NCBI GenBank assembly: GCA_043228905.1
Contig: JBHGNT010000006.1
Coordinates: 16,802,001-16,866,000 of the forward strand
From: Azolla caroliniana
Taxonomy: Eukaryota; Polypodiophyta
DNA length: 64,000 bases
Direction of reading: 5' to 3'
Positions 1 through 10,775 of the stretch are shown piece after piece. How positions within the stretch are numbered: the stretch's first letter is position 1; each line of letters opens with the position of its first letter. The translations under genes and the position numbers were made by a program. The notes under the pieces were generated by a model, which saw only the letters and a list, made by a program, of their open reading frames with translations, was not told where the DNA came from and made no database searches.

Positions 1-2841
1 AAATCGTCGACCAGGGGATGCAGGTGGGGTTTATGCACCTCGGGTGTTTCATCGAGGAAGAAGGTCGGATAATTGCACAAGGGTGCAGAGAAGGGAGGAT
101 GTTCATCCTCAACACTAATGATGTCGGCACCGCCATGTTTGCCAAAGGACAGAAGATTGAATCGGATATTGATCTCTAGCATAAGCGAATCGGCCACGTC
201 AACTACCGAAGGCTTCAAGATCTGCAATCGAAACAAGTTGTGTTCGGATTGACGAAGTTTAGTGGCTAGGAGGCCCAAATATGTGAAACTTGCCAACTTG
301 GTAAGCAACACCGGCTTCAATTCCCCACTAAACGAAACCAGCGCCGTAACAAGCTTATTCTAATCCCTTCGGATTTATGGGCCCGACCAACACAGAATGT
401 TAGTCTTGGTGGGAGTCGGTATTTCGTCTCCTTCATCGACGACTATAGCCGACACACTTGGATCTATCTCATCGAGTAGAAAAGAGAAGTCTTCGACTGT
501 TTCCGAAACCTTCAAAGCTTAGTCAAAAGGGAAACAGAGAGGAAGATCAAGTGCCCGCTGTCATATGGCAGAAAATAATACTTTTCTGGCCAATTCAACA
601 GTTATCTACAACAGAATGGAATTTGGAGAGAATTCAGCTATAGATACACACCAGAGCAAAATGGTGTGGCCGAAAGGAAGAACCGGTCGATTGTCGACGC
701 AGCAAGGGCAATGCTGGAGGAGAAGAGCATGCCCTAATTCTACTGAGTTGAGGCAGTCCAGAAGACCTACTACATCTAAAACCAAATCAGAGACAAGGTG
801 TCAGCACATGAGTTGTATTTCGGGCATAAGCCAAATTTGAAGCACCTTCGGATATTCGGTAGCATAGCATATGTGCATGTACCGGATGAGAAGCGGAAGA
901 AGCTAGATCTGAAGTGCTATAACCCCCGGACTAAGCAGGTCTGAGTAAGCTGAGATGCCAAGTTTGATGAGACGGCATCATGCTACTCCCTACCGACTCC
1001 AACTCACGACGAAGACCTGATTCCGAAAGATGAGACTAGTGAGCCTGAGGAGGTCCAGGAAGAAGATGAAGACTCCGGCACTCTAGAAGAGAGTTCGATC
1101 TCATTCCGGCTAAGTGGGCCGAATGAGTGGCTGAGTTAGGATGACTAGCCGGATGAAGATCCGGCGAGTAGTGGAGACTCTATTGTGCTCACCCCGCGCA
1201 AGGAACCAAGGAGAAGGGGAAGAAGAAGATGCCAGAATATGATACCGGCAATGAAGGGTCGGATCGGAGAGAATCTGACCCCGGAAAGGGAGAAGGCGGA
1301 TCTTCAGAAAGGAAGTCCGAACCGGCCAAGAAGGACGTTAAACCGGATAACGAAAAGTTACGTCGGTCAACCTGTCAAAAGAAAACCGTCATGAGGTACG
1401 GATATAATGAGTACATGGCGTATCACTATGCGTACATGACTAAGGTGGTGGAAGTGCATGAGCCGGAGAGCTATGCAGAAGCAGCAAAAGACGCAAATTG
1501 GCGTGCTGCTATGGAGGAAGAAATGGGGGCACTAGATGCCAATGACACATGGGACCTGGTTGACCCACCCCGACAGTGCAAACCAATTGGTTGCAAGTGG
1601 GTGTACAAGGTAAAGTACAATGCCGACAGTTCGGTCAACCGGTACAAAGCCCAGTTAGTGGCGAAGGGATACACACAGACCCACGGAATCGACTACGACA
1701 AGACCTTCGCTCCGGTAGCGAACATGACGACTGGTTGTGGTGTTGGCTGTTGTTGCGGCAAGGGGATGGCATCTTCACCAAATGGACATGAAGAATGCAT
1801 TTCTTCAAGGTAATCTTGAAGAACGGGGCTATATGATCCAACCCCTTGGTTTCCAATCAGAGATGAACATGTCAATAGTGTGCCGACTCAAGAAGTCTCT
1901 TTATGGTCTGAAGCAAGCCCCTCGAGCTTGGAATGCGAAGATCACGCACCGGTTGCATAAGATGGGGTTTGTGGCCTCTAAGTCTGACTCTTCATTGTTC
2001 ATCCGGAATGGTCCGGACGGTCTGGTTTACATTTTTCTTTATGTAGATGATTTAGTCATCACCGGACCCAGACTCAATGAAATCGGCCAAGTGAAGTCCT
2101 AGCTGTCGGACGGATTTGAAATGAAGGACCTAGGGGACCTTCATTATTTTCTTGGGATCGAGGATGATCCAAACCCCCGATGGCATATTGCTCTCACAAT
2201 GCCATTATGTATTGGATATGTTGTACAAGTTCAGCATGACTGAATGCTAACCGATCTTAACACCCCTGGACCGGAACCTGAAGCTACGTCCTGACTCCGG
2301 CCCGGCCTGCGATAAGAAATGGTTCCGATAAATTGTCGGAAGCCTCATATACTTGACAATCACTCAACCCGACATGAGTTACCCGGTCGGAGTGATAAGC
2401 CAGTTCATGCAGAAGCCGACCGTCGAGCACCTTGAGTGCGCACACTGGCTACTCCGGTATGTTAGCGACAGGAAGGATTGGGGACTGTTATACTGACACG
2501 GTATAATTGGGAAGCTAGTCAGATATACCGATGCTGACTGGGCTGGTGATGCATCAGATCGCTAATCCACCTCCGGTTACATGTTTTCTCTTGGTAGCAC
2601 GGTTGTTGCAGGGAGCAGCAAAAAGCAGCCAACAGTGGCTTTGTGGAGCACTGAGGCTGAATACCAGGGTGCTACCATTGCCACCTTTGAAGCCATCTAG
2701 CTTTGGCAACTGCTGCGTAACCTTCGGATCGAGGTGCCAACCGCGATCCTGATCTATTGCGACAACATGAGCAACATATAGCTCGCCAAGAACCCAGTGT
2801 TCCATTCTCGGACAAAGCACATAGAAGTGCATTATCACTTT
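1..2841 (+). pseudogene. RLC-A copia pol, decayed, left segment
   Basis: This is the body of an old Ty1/copia polyprotein that enters from beyond the left edge. Read across many stops it gives in order: the pre-integrase region (HKRIGHVNY near 180-210), integrase (SRYFVSFIDDYSRHTW near 415-465, YTPEQNGVAER near 640-670), the hinge, and reverse transcriptase (MDMKNAFLQG near 1780, LYVDDLVITG near 2035-2065), then the start of RNase H. Several stops look like Trp to TAG or Gln/Arg to stop transitions. It is close to the minus-strand copia RLC-2 at 33739-40403, which gives the alignment. The frame breaks in the RNase H codons for HYHF and resumes at 16121, where the gypsy RLG-1 was inserted. No function remains. 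Confidence 0.9.
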
Positions 2842-3315
2842 TGTTAAGAGTCTATTACTAATCAATAGACCAAATCAAGTAAAAAGGAAGAAAATAGATT
2901 GGATAGAAGAACCCGTTCCACCCGACCACCCCCGAGCTATGATCTAGACATAGCCAACCTACCACCGACGTCCCATACCGCCGGATATTAGGATGACTAA
3001 TACCTTGGAAGAGATAAACACGATCGTCGAGACGAAAGCCTAGCCCGCACCACCGGTGTCTACGACAGCAGCCTTCCGACGTGATGATCCCTATGAGGGT
3101 AGCTAAGCCTCATATTTATACCTTTTCCTAGGCCCCTTGAATAGATGTGCCTTTCTAAAAGGCTCTCTATTCATTGGTTGTCTAAATCATGATAGTGCAT
3201 GCACATATCATTCATTCTATCCAATCATTAGTCCCCTTTTTAATAATAGTGAACATACCCTTCATTAATGTAAATATTAGTGACCTACCCTCACCAACGT
3301 TATGTGTACATAACA
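2842..3315 (-). repeat. RLG-1 3' LTR (474 bp)
   Basis: It begins TGTTAAGAGTC and ends GTACATAACA on the plus strand, and nearly matches the copies at 9399 and 15647. On the minus strand a TATA-like GGTATAAATATG lies near 3110-3125. The pol frame ends 8 bp inside its left neighbour boundary, at 3323. Confidence 0.92.
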
Positions 3316-3322
3316 TACTCCC

Positions 3323-6300
3323 CTACTTCAAAAGATTGCACTCTTGCAATATAAAGTGAGGAAATTGTGCCTTAAGCGAATGCTCGCGTTCCCATGTGGC
3401 ATCATCAATAGGTTTATCCATCCATTTGATCTTGAATAGCCGAATCACTTTAGAACGTAAACGTTTAGTACGAGAATCAAGAATTCGTTCAGGAACATGA
3501 GGTTTGTAAGAAAAATCCTCTAATGTTACAAGATCTTGGATTGTGATGGTGTTATCACTAGAGCCTAAAAATGGTTTTAGACGACTGACGTGAAAAACAG
3601 GATGAATACCAACGTTACGAGGTAAGGCAAGGTGATAAGCAGATGACCCGACTCGCTTAAGGATTTCAAATGGGCCACAATATCGTGGGGCTAACTTAGC
3701 GCACTTGCCCGTAGATAATGACGTAGAATCAGTCGGGACACGCGAAAAAACTTTTTGACCAATAGTAAATGCACGAGGACGTCTATCCTGATCAGCATAA
3801 AATCGAGCACGATCTTGAGCTGTCTTGACATTTTCTTTGGCAATATGCAACATTTGGTTCATGTCTTGCAAAAAATTGCGTGTACTGTCTAATGTATCAC
3901 GATGAATCGTGACATCAACTGGGGCACGTGGCTGAAAACCATACATCAACATAAAAGGACTATATCCAGTGGATGTATGTTTAGAGCTATTATAGGCAAA
4001 TTCTAAGATAGGAAGGTATTGCTCCCACTTAGAAGGGGTTTTTGCTACATAAGCTCGAAGCATGTCCTCAATAATTTGATTAACTCGTTCAGTTTGTCCA
4101 TCAGACTGAGGATGATCTGCGGAACTCATGCTCAACGTAGTTTCTAGTTTCTTAAAGACCTGAGTCCAAAAGTCACTAGTAAACTTGGAATCTCGATCAC
4201 TAACAATATCCATCGGTAATCCATAAAAACGAAATAACTCATCAACAAATTGATAAGCCAACTGTTGAGCGGTTACCGTGGTTTTTGTAGGAATAAGTCT
4301 AGCTAATTTTGTTAGCCTGTCAACGACAACCCATATGGCATCATGACCCCTCTGTGTACGAGGTAAACTAACAATAAAATCCATCGAGATACTTTCCCAT
4401 TTATTGTTGGGAATATCTAAGGGATGTAAAAGACCAGCAGCTTTAAGTCGTTCCGACTTATTAATCTGACATTGTAAGCATTGAGTTACGTATTTATGCA
4501 CGTCAGAGCGCATCTTAGGCCAGAAAAAAGTACACGAGATGAGAACGAGTGTGCGTTGTATTCCAGGATGACCAGCAGATGGTGCATCATGACATTCATG
4601 AAAAATTTTCTGTTTAACATTTGGTAAATCTGAAACACAGACCTTTCCACTACGGTAGAGCAAACCGTTTGTAATGTGAAAGGTCGCCTTCGAGGGTAGG
4701 GTGCTAGTATCGGCATCTAAACCAGATTCGGCTTTCGTCCAGTATTTTGAGAAATAACTGTCATCAAGGTATTTCCCTCGAAGGTGATCTAAAAGATCAG
4801 ATTTTATTTCCGTGAAGCTAAGCATGTTAACTTCTTTAATGCGACTAAGAGCATCAGCAACGGTGTTCATAGAACCCTTGCGATATCGTATGGAAAAATC
4901 AAAATCTTGCATAAGGTCAGCCCAACGGCCTTTACGACCAACAAGATCGGGCTAGTCACAAAAATACTTTAATGATTGATGGTCTATTGTAACCACAAAT
5001 TTATTTCCATAGAGATAGTGCCTCCATGTTTTAAGTGCGTGTATCACCGCAAACAACTCTTTCTCTTGAACCGAATACCGAGATTCAGCAGCATCAAGCT
5101 TCTTACTTTCAAAAGCAATAGGGTGACCACCTTGATAAAGAACGGCACCAATAGCATAATCACTAGCATCGGTTTCAATTGAGAAAGGCTTAGAAGGGTC
5201 TGGTAATAGAAGAGTGGGAGCCTGACACACATGCTCCTTGAGTGTCTCAAATGATTTGTCAAGTTGTTCATTCCATGAAATTGGTTTGACAGACTTACGT
5301 GGATGACCTTTTAAAAGGTCAGTTAATGGCGTAGTCAATTTGGAATAGTTACGAATTGATTTTCGTAAAAATCCAACAAACCCTAAGAATGATCTAAGTT
5401 CACGAATATTACGAGGAATGGGCCAAAGTTTAACCTTTTCAATACGAGAAGGTTCAATTTCAACGCCATTTTCTGTAATTAAATGACCTAGGTACACAAT
5501 AGATTTTTTGGAAGAAGTCACATTTTGAATGTTTTGCATAGAAAGAGTTGTCACGCAACTTTCGCAAAACAAATCGAACATGTTGAACATGATCTTGCAA
5601 GGTACGGCTATATATCAAAATATCATCCAAGAAGACGACAACAAAATCACCGAGTTGATCTCGGAAAACATCATTCATCGCTTGTTGGAATGTGGCTGGA
5701 GCATTAGTCAACCCAAATGGCATGACTAAAAACTCATAATGGCCATAGCGCGTACGAAAAGCAGTTTTAGGAATATCATCCTCGGCGATGCGAATCTGAT
5801 GATAACCAGTTCGTAAGTCAATTTTCGTAAAATATCGAGCCCCGTGCAAACGATCAATCAAATCATCGGCACGAGGTAATGGATATGCATTCTTAATTGT
5901 CATTTTATTCAAACGGCGATAATTGATACACATTCGCCACGAACCGTCCTTCTTCTTGACTAATAGAACTGGCGCACCCCAAGGTGATTTACTATACCTA
6001 ATGTGGCCCATACTCAAGTATTCCTTAAGTTGTTTAGCGATCTCATCCTCTTCTAATCGACTAAGTCGGTAAGGTGGAATGCTCACAGGAGCAGCCCCAG
6101 GGATGAGTTCAATTTGATGGTCCACATTACGTTTAGGTGGTAAAGTAAGCGGTAATTCAGTAGGAAACACATCTTGAAAATCCTCTAAAATAGAGTCGAG
6201 TAATCGTTGCTCAAAATGTGGTAATTGTGTGGCGTCAATATTAAAATAATAAAATTGAACCGCAGGATCAATTACACACGAATAAATTAATGAACTAGAA

Positions 6301-7727
6301 TACTCACTTAAAGATTTAGAAGACACAAGTGAATGAGAAGGAAGTTTGGAACATTGAATAAAATGTTTACAATTATTAAGTTCAAATGTGATTGAGTGAT
6401 TAACCCAATCAATGGACAAAGAAGGGTTTTTATTAAAAAACCAAGGATATCCTAAAATGACATCTGCGGATTGTAATTTCATAACATGAAAGTCAAGCTT
6501 CTCCAAATAAGTATCTATTTGAATTGGCAGTTGACAAACAATGCCACTGATGTATTGAACGTTTCCATTTGCCATGTGAACTTGATAGATATGATCACTT
6601 GCGTTTATGTGGAGCTCCATTTGCTGCACAAAGTGATCATTAAGAAAATTGTGAGAACTACCGGAATCAAACAAGAAATGTGCTTGTGTTCCATTGATAT
6701 ATCCGACTGCTCGGAGTAAATCATTAGGTCCAAGTAAATGTGAAGGAAAAGTGCATTCACATAAACTTAAGTGATTGGTATGAACTTCAACAATATCAAA
6801 AGACTCACCTGTGTGACTCGTAGATTTGTCTTGAGGAGGGGTGTTCATTGACTTCCTCTCAAGACGACGACAGGTATCCTTTGTGTGGCCCCGCTTCTTG
6901 CAATATGCACAGAAGAGGTTCGGTTTCTTTGAGTCGCGGTCAAGAGTGTCACTGGATTGCTTACGTTTCCCAATGAACTTGACATTCGGAGTTTTGGCGA
7001 ACTCAGGTTTATTGTGGTCTTTCTTGGAAGTCCTATGGTATCGCAGCACAATGTTGACGGCTTCCTCGAAAGTTGTGGGGTCCTTGTCATGGACAATCCA
7101 ATGATAATCCCCATTGGGAATACCATTCAAAAAACAAGCGACAAACCATTTCTCACCCGTAAGTCCCGATTTTTGGATCTGGGTCCGAGCGTGATGCACA
7201 TAATCCTCGAGAGAGGTAAATGGCTTACTAGACAATGTGAGCAAGTGTTGCGCTTGTTCGGTTTGAGAAGGTGGCTGCAAGAATTGTTTCTTAAAAACAT
7301 CAACGAAACCTTCCCAAGTTGTGGGTAAGTTTTTTGCGGTCCTTAGGCCACGCCACCAAGCAGCAGCTCGGCCACCTAACTCACGACCGACATAACCAAT
7401 TTTTACTGCATCGGGCTTGGGATGAAGCTCAAAGTGAAACTCCCAACGACCAAGCCAAGTGCTAATAGCCTCCTCGGTTCTTTCTTTCTTATCTCCCTTG
7501 AAAGGCGTGACTACGAAGGAAGGTTCACCTTCTTTCTTGGACTCAATAGTTAATTCTTGGAATTTCTTTTCCAATGCCATATTGGCCTGTCTCATTTCGG
7601 CCAATTGATTCAAGGTAGTAGTGAGCAATTGCTCAATAGTGATCTCAGCTTGTGTGCGAGATGCGGATTGGGGTTGAGAGGTCTCATTTGGAGAGATCGT
7701 TCCAACTGCGTTCAAAACTTGTTCCAT
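3323..7727 (-). pseudogene. RLG-1 gag-pol polyprotein (Ty3/gypsy), one frameshift and one stop
   Basis: A single gag-protease-RT-RNase H-integrase polyprotein starts at ATG 7727. Gag covers about residues 1-270, with a zinc knuckle [14 protein letters not shown] at 273-286. The protease motif DSGSSH is at 354-359. RT follows with [11 protein letters not shown] frameshift near 5500-5520 sits just after RT motif region E. An in-frame TAG near 4950 replaces the Gln expected in the DQPDLVG context between RNase H and the linker. Integrase has an HHCC region and the catalytic MDF, SDRDSKF and DGQTERVNQ motifs. The C-terminus (ERILD...IKWMD...ATWERE) resembles the degenerate chromodomain of flowering-plant chromoviruses. 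With only two lesions, loss of function looks fairly recent. Confidence 0.9.
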
Positions 7728-8720
7728 GATGCACGCTGTGGGTATGCAATAAAATAAGGAGGTTCAGAAAATACACAAGCAAAATGAATGCTTGAAATTT
7801 TGATTGAAAGAACTTTATCCAAGAAAGTATCTCATGTCTTTACCCCTCTAGACATATGAGATGTGATTCGAGATCCGATAACTATGGTAACACTATGGTG
7901 TTTTAAAAACCATGGGGGAAAACATAGCTAAGATGTATTTCTCGGATCTCTATCTTGAGTAATCATGGCGGCTCCCCGAGGCTCAACCATGGTTCTTACA
8001 TCAATGAAATTTCCTAGATAGCCTTATATTAATGCCAACCCATCATGTATTATATGGTCGAGAAAGTGTATTACGTGAAAAAACAAGTCCACTCACAAGT
8101 AATATTCTAGTCTTGCGAGCAATAAGCAAACGTGATGATAAAATGATAAAATAAGGCACTACTCATAAGAGTTAAGTAGTGACAAAAACAAGGGTAAAAA
8201 AAAAAGAACCCATGTGTTACCTACGAAAAAAACAATGTCACAAATAAATGGGAAGTGCAAGGTATGCACATATACATCCCAATATGATTGTTATAACTTG
8301 CACAATTGTGACATAAGCCTCAAATTGATACAAGTGATGACGGTGTTGTGCGCAAAGATGTAATACTCAAATCCATGAGTAAAACATCAATAAGGGAACT
8401 CATATGGTTTTACTCGTTTTCTAAGGCTTGATGATAAGAGTTAAACCTAGATGACCCGTTGAAAAAAAAATCGTTGAACAAGCCACTCCATACGAAAAAA
8501 TAGTCTACACGTAAAGGTTACATTAAAAATAAACAATGTAAATACTTTATACATGAAAAGGAAGTGGAAAAAGGAGAGTTAATTGTGGGCGGGTAAATAA
8601 TAATTACTAGAAAATCATATAAGTGAAACAATACTTATGAAATTAAAATTTAATTAGAATAATCAACAATTAGGTGTATGGAATCAAACATGCCCTAAGA
8701 TACGAAACCCTAGGGTAGTT

Positions 8721-8971
8721 GACATGCACCTCCTCAAGACCACCACATATCCCTTGAATCGGCCAAGTAATGGCTAATTAAAAAGGAAAGTGGCATATGT
8801 AAGCTACATATACCTTGTCAAGGCCACAACATCCCATAGAATCGGCCAATTGATGGCTTAATAGAGAGTAGAGTGGCATAGGTAGGCAACATACACCTCG
8901 TCAAGGCCACATCATCCCTTAGAATCGGCCAAGTGATGGCTCAATAGAGGGGAAGAGTGGTATACTCAACA
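8721..8971. repeat. Three direct repeats of about 84 bp in the RLG-1 leader
   Basis: Three consecutive units start near 8721, 8805 and 8888. Each contains a form of GAATCGGCCAAGTGATGGCT, followed by an AGAGTGGCAT-type stretch. They are diverged by substitutions, so the array is older than the last LTR copying. No function can be read from the sequence. Confidence 0.8.
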
Positions 8972-9190
8972 TCATATGCAAAACGGCCATGAGATAAGCG
9001 TGTGCGATTAGAGCAAACACGCTCGACCCAATGCACAAGAATAATTATTATCGTAACAGTTCAAGAGAGGAGAGAGTGGGATATATATCGCAATATGCAA
9101 AAGGCCATGAGTTGAGCGTGTGCGATTAGTGCAAACACGCTCGGCCCGATGCATAATAATAAGTAAATCGTAGCATAGTAGGAGGTAGAA
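8972..9190. repeat. Two direct repeats of about 110 bp in the RLG-1 leader
   Basis: Two units share GGCCATGAG, GCGTGTGCGATTAG and GCAAACACGCTCG. They lie between the 84-bp array and the primer site. A shortened third piece recurs at 9835 in the duplicated leader. Confidence 0.75.
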
Positions 9191-9385
9191 AGAAAGAGAA
9201 TAAAACGTAATACCAATTTGATTCGACCATAAAGAACGCATAATAGAAAAAGAGAAGAGATCAAAAAAGAAGAATACCGGGTTTAGAGTGTTGTTTTGAT
9301 CCTGAGAAGATCATGACGAGCCTTGTTAGATCCCCCTCGCTCACACGCAAAAAACATCAAAACAACAAAAAAATTGTTAGTAAAA

Positions 9386-9397
9386 GCTCTGATACCA
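9386..9397 (-). promoter_or_regulatory. RLG-1 primer-binding site (initiator Met tRNA type)
   Basis: The minus strand reads TGGTATCAGAGC one base after the LTR end, the standard plant match to the 3' end of initiator methionine tRNA. The same site is repeated at 15634-15645 beside the outer 5' LTR. Confidence 0.9.
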
Positions 9398-9398
9398 C

Positions 9399-9834
9399 TG
9401 TTAAGAGTCTATTACTAATCAATAGACCAAATCAAGTAAAAAGGAAGAAAATAGATTGGATAGAAGAACCCGTTCCACCCGACCACCCCCGAGCTATGAT
9501 CTAGACATAGCCAACCTACCACCGACGTCCCATACCGCCGGATATTAGGATGACTAATACCTTGGAAGAGATAAACACGATCGTCGAGACGAAAGCCTAG
9601 CCCGCACCACCGGTGTCTACGACAGCAGCCTTCCGACGTGATGATCTCTATGAGGGTAGCTAAGCCTCATATTTATACCTTTTCCTAGGCCCCTTGAATA
9701 GATGTGCCTTTCTAAAAGGCTCTCTATTCATTGGTTGTCTAAATCATGATAGTGCATGCACATATCATTCATTCTATCCAATCATTAGTCCCCTTTTTAA
9801 TAATAGTGAACATACCCTTCACTAATGTAAATAT
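9399..9834 (-). repeat. RLG-1 internal, truncated LTR copy
   Basis: It starts with the same TGTTAAGAGTC as the outer LTRs but stops at TGTAAATAT, about 40 bp before the expected end. It then joins leader sequence (CCAATGCACAAGAATA). A normal primer site lies on its left, so it behaves structurally as a 5' LTR inside the element. Confidence 0.88.
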
Positions 9835-10007
9835 CCAATGCACAAGAATAAAACGTAATACCAATTTGATTTGACCATAAAGAACACATAATAGAAAAAG
9901 AGAAGAGATCAAAAAAAGAAGAAGAAGAATACCGGGTTTAGAGTGTTGTTTTGATCCTGAGAAGAGCATGACGAGCCTTGTTAGATCCCCCTCGCTCACA
10001 CGCAAAA
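9835..10007 (-). other. Duplicated partial RLG-1 leader, continued at 15596-15646
   Basis: This is a second copy of the leader next to the primer site (compare 9190-9385), with an internal deletion after CAAGAATA. Copia RLC-1 interrupts it with the target duplication CAAAA. It resumes at 15596 with the primer-binding site and the outer LTR. Confidence 0.8.
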
Positions 10008-10744
10008 TGTTGGGATTTTCGGTCCCTCCGGATGGGATGTCCGGAGATAAATGACGGCAAGCCTGGTTGCGGTTACGGAGCCGGATGACGAAGAGCCGAC
10101 TACGGAGCTGGATGATGAAGACCCCGGCTACGGAGCCGGATGACGAATAGAAGACCCCGGCTACGGAGCCGGATGACGAAGACCCGGCTACGGAGCCGGA
10201 TGATGAAGACCCCGGCTACGGAGCCGGATGACGAAGACCCCGGCTACGGAGCCGGATGATGAATGTACCCGGAGAGAGATCCGGATGCGGGGACATATTT
10301 GTGAATATGTTTGCCAAGGGCCCTTGAGGCTATATTTGTAAATAGCCCGAAAGTCATATGTGTATAAATATGACTTAGGGCAAACAGTTTAGTGACTGTT
10401 GCTCATTTTCTGTTTTCCACTTAGAGAGAGTGAAGAGAGCAGCCGAGAGAGAGAGAGAGAGAGAGAGAAAGACGAAGAGGTCGTTGCCTCTGTGTATTAC
10501 CGCCGCCTGTGGCGAAGACAGTGAGCTCAAGGTTGTTGCCTTGTGGCTTCACCATTGTACATCTCTGTTCATAGTGATAGTTGGAGTTTGAGGACTTCTG
10601 TGGTTTTTCCTATTTAGGGTTTTCCACGTAAAACATCCTGTGTATTTTTCTCTCTATTGTCTTCGTGCTTTTTTTTTTGTATTTCCCGTTTTTTCTGTGA
10701 ATCGATCCTACTACTTGGTGGCGGCCGAGCACTGTTGTTCAACA
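10008..10744 (+). repeat. RLC-1 5' LTR (737 bp)
   Basis: Starts TGTTGGGATTTTC and ends GTTGTTCAACA. It contains a tandem-repeat block in U3, a TATA-like GTATAAATATG near 10362-10375, and a GA-rich microsatellite near 10446-10470. Confidence 0.93.
10073..10265. repeat. 28-bp tandem repeat in RLC-1 5' LTR, 7 units
   Basis: Units of 27-33 bp have the core TACGGAGCCGGATGACGAAG. I count seven in this LTR against eight in the other LTR of the same element. They lie upstream of the TATA-like box, where copia enhancers usually are. Confidence 0.9.
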
Positions 10745-10747
10745 ATC

Positions 10748-10759
10748 TGGTATCAGAGC
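10748..10759 (+). promoter_or_regulatory. RLC-1 primer-binding site
   Basis: TGGTATCAGAGC lies three bases after the LTR, matching initiator methionine tRNA. Confidence 0.92.
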
Positions 10760-10775
10760 ACGGTTAACACAGAAA

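Larger units (their letters stand above)
7728..9398 (-). other. RLG-1 long 5' leader (about 1.65 kb, non-coding)
   Basis: This is the stretch between the gag ATG and the internal LTR. It is AT-rich, has no convincing frame, and contains two sets of direct repeats, annotated separately. The part near 7838-7900 resembles 20384-20440, so other remnants of this lineage lie in the window. Confidence 0.75.

Noticed and set aside
10073-10265. Regular 28-bp repeats that could be mistaken for a CRISPR array
   Set aside because: Head-to-tail units with no unique spacers, located in a plant LTR.
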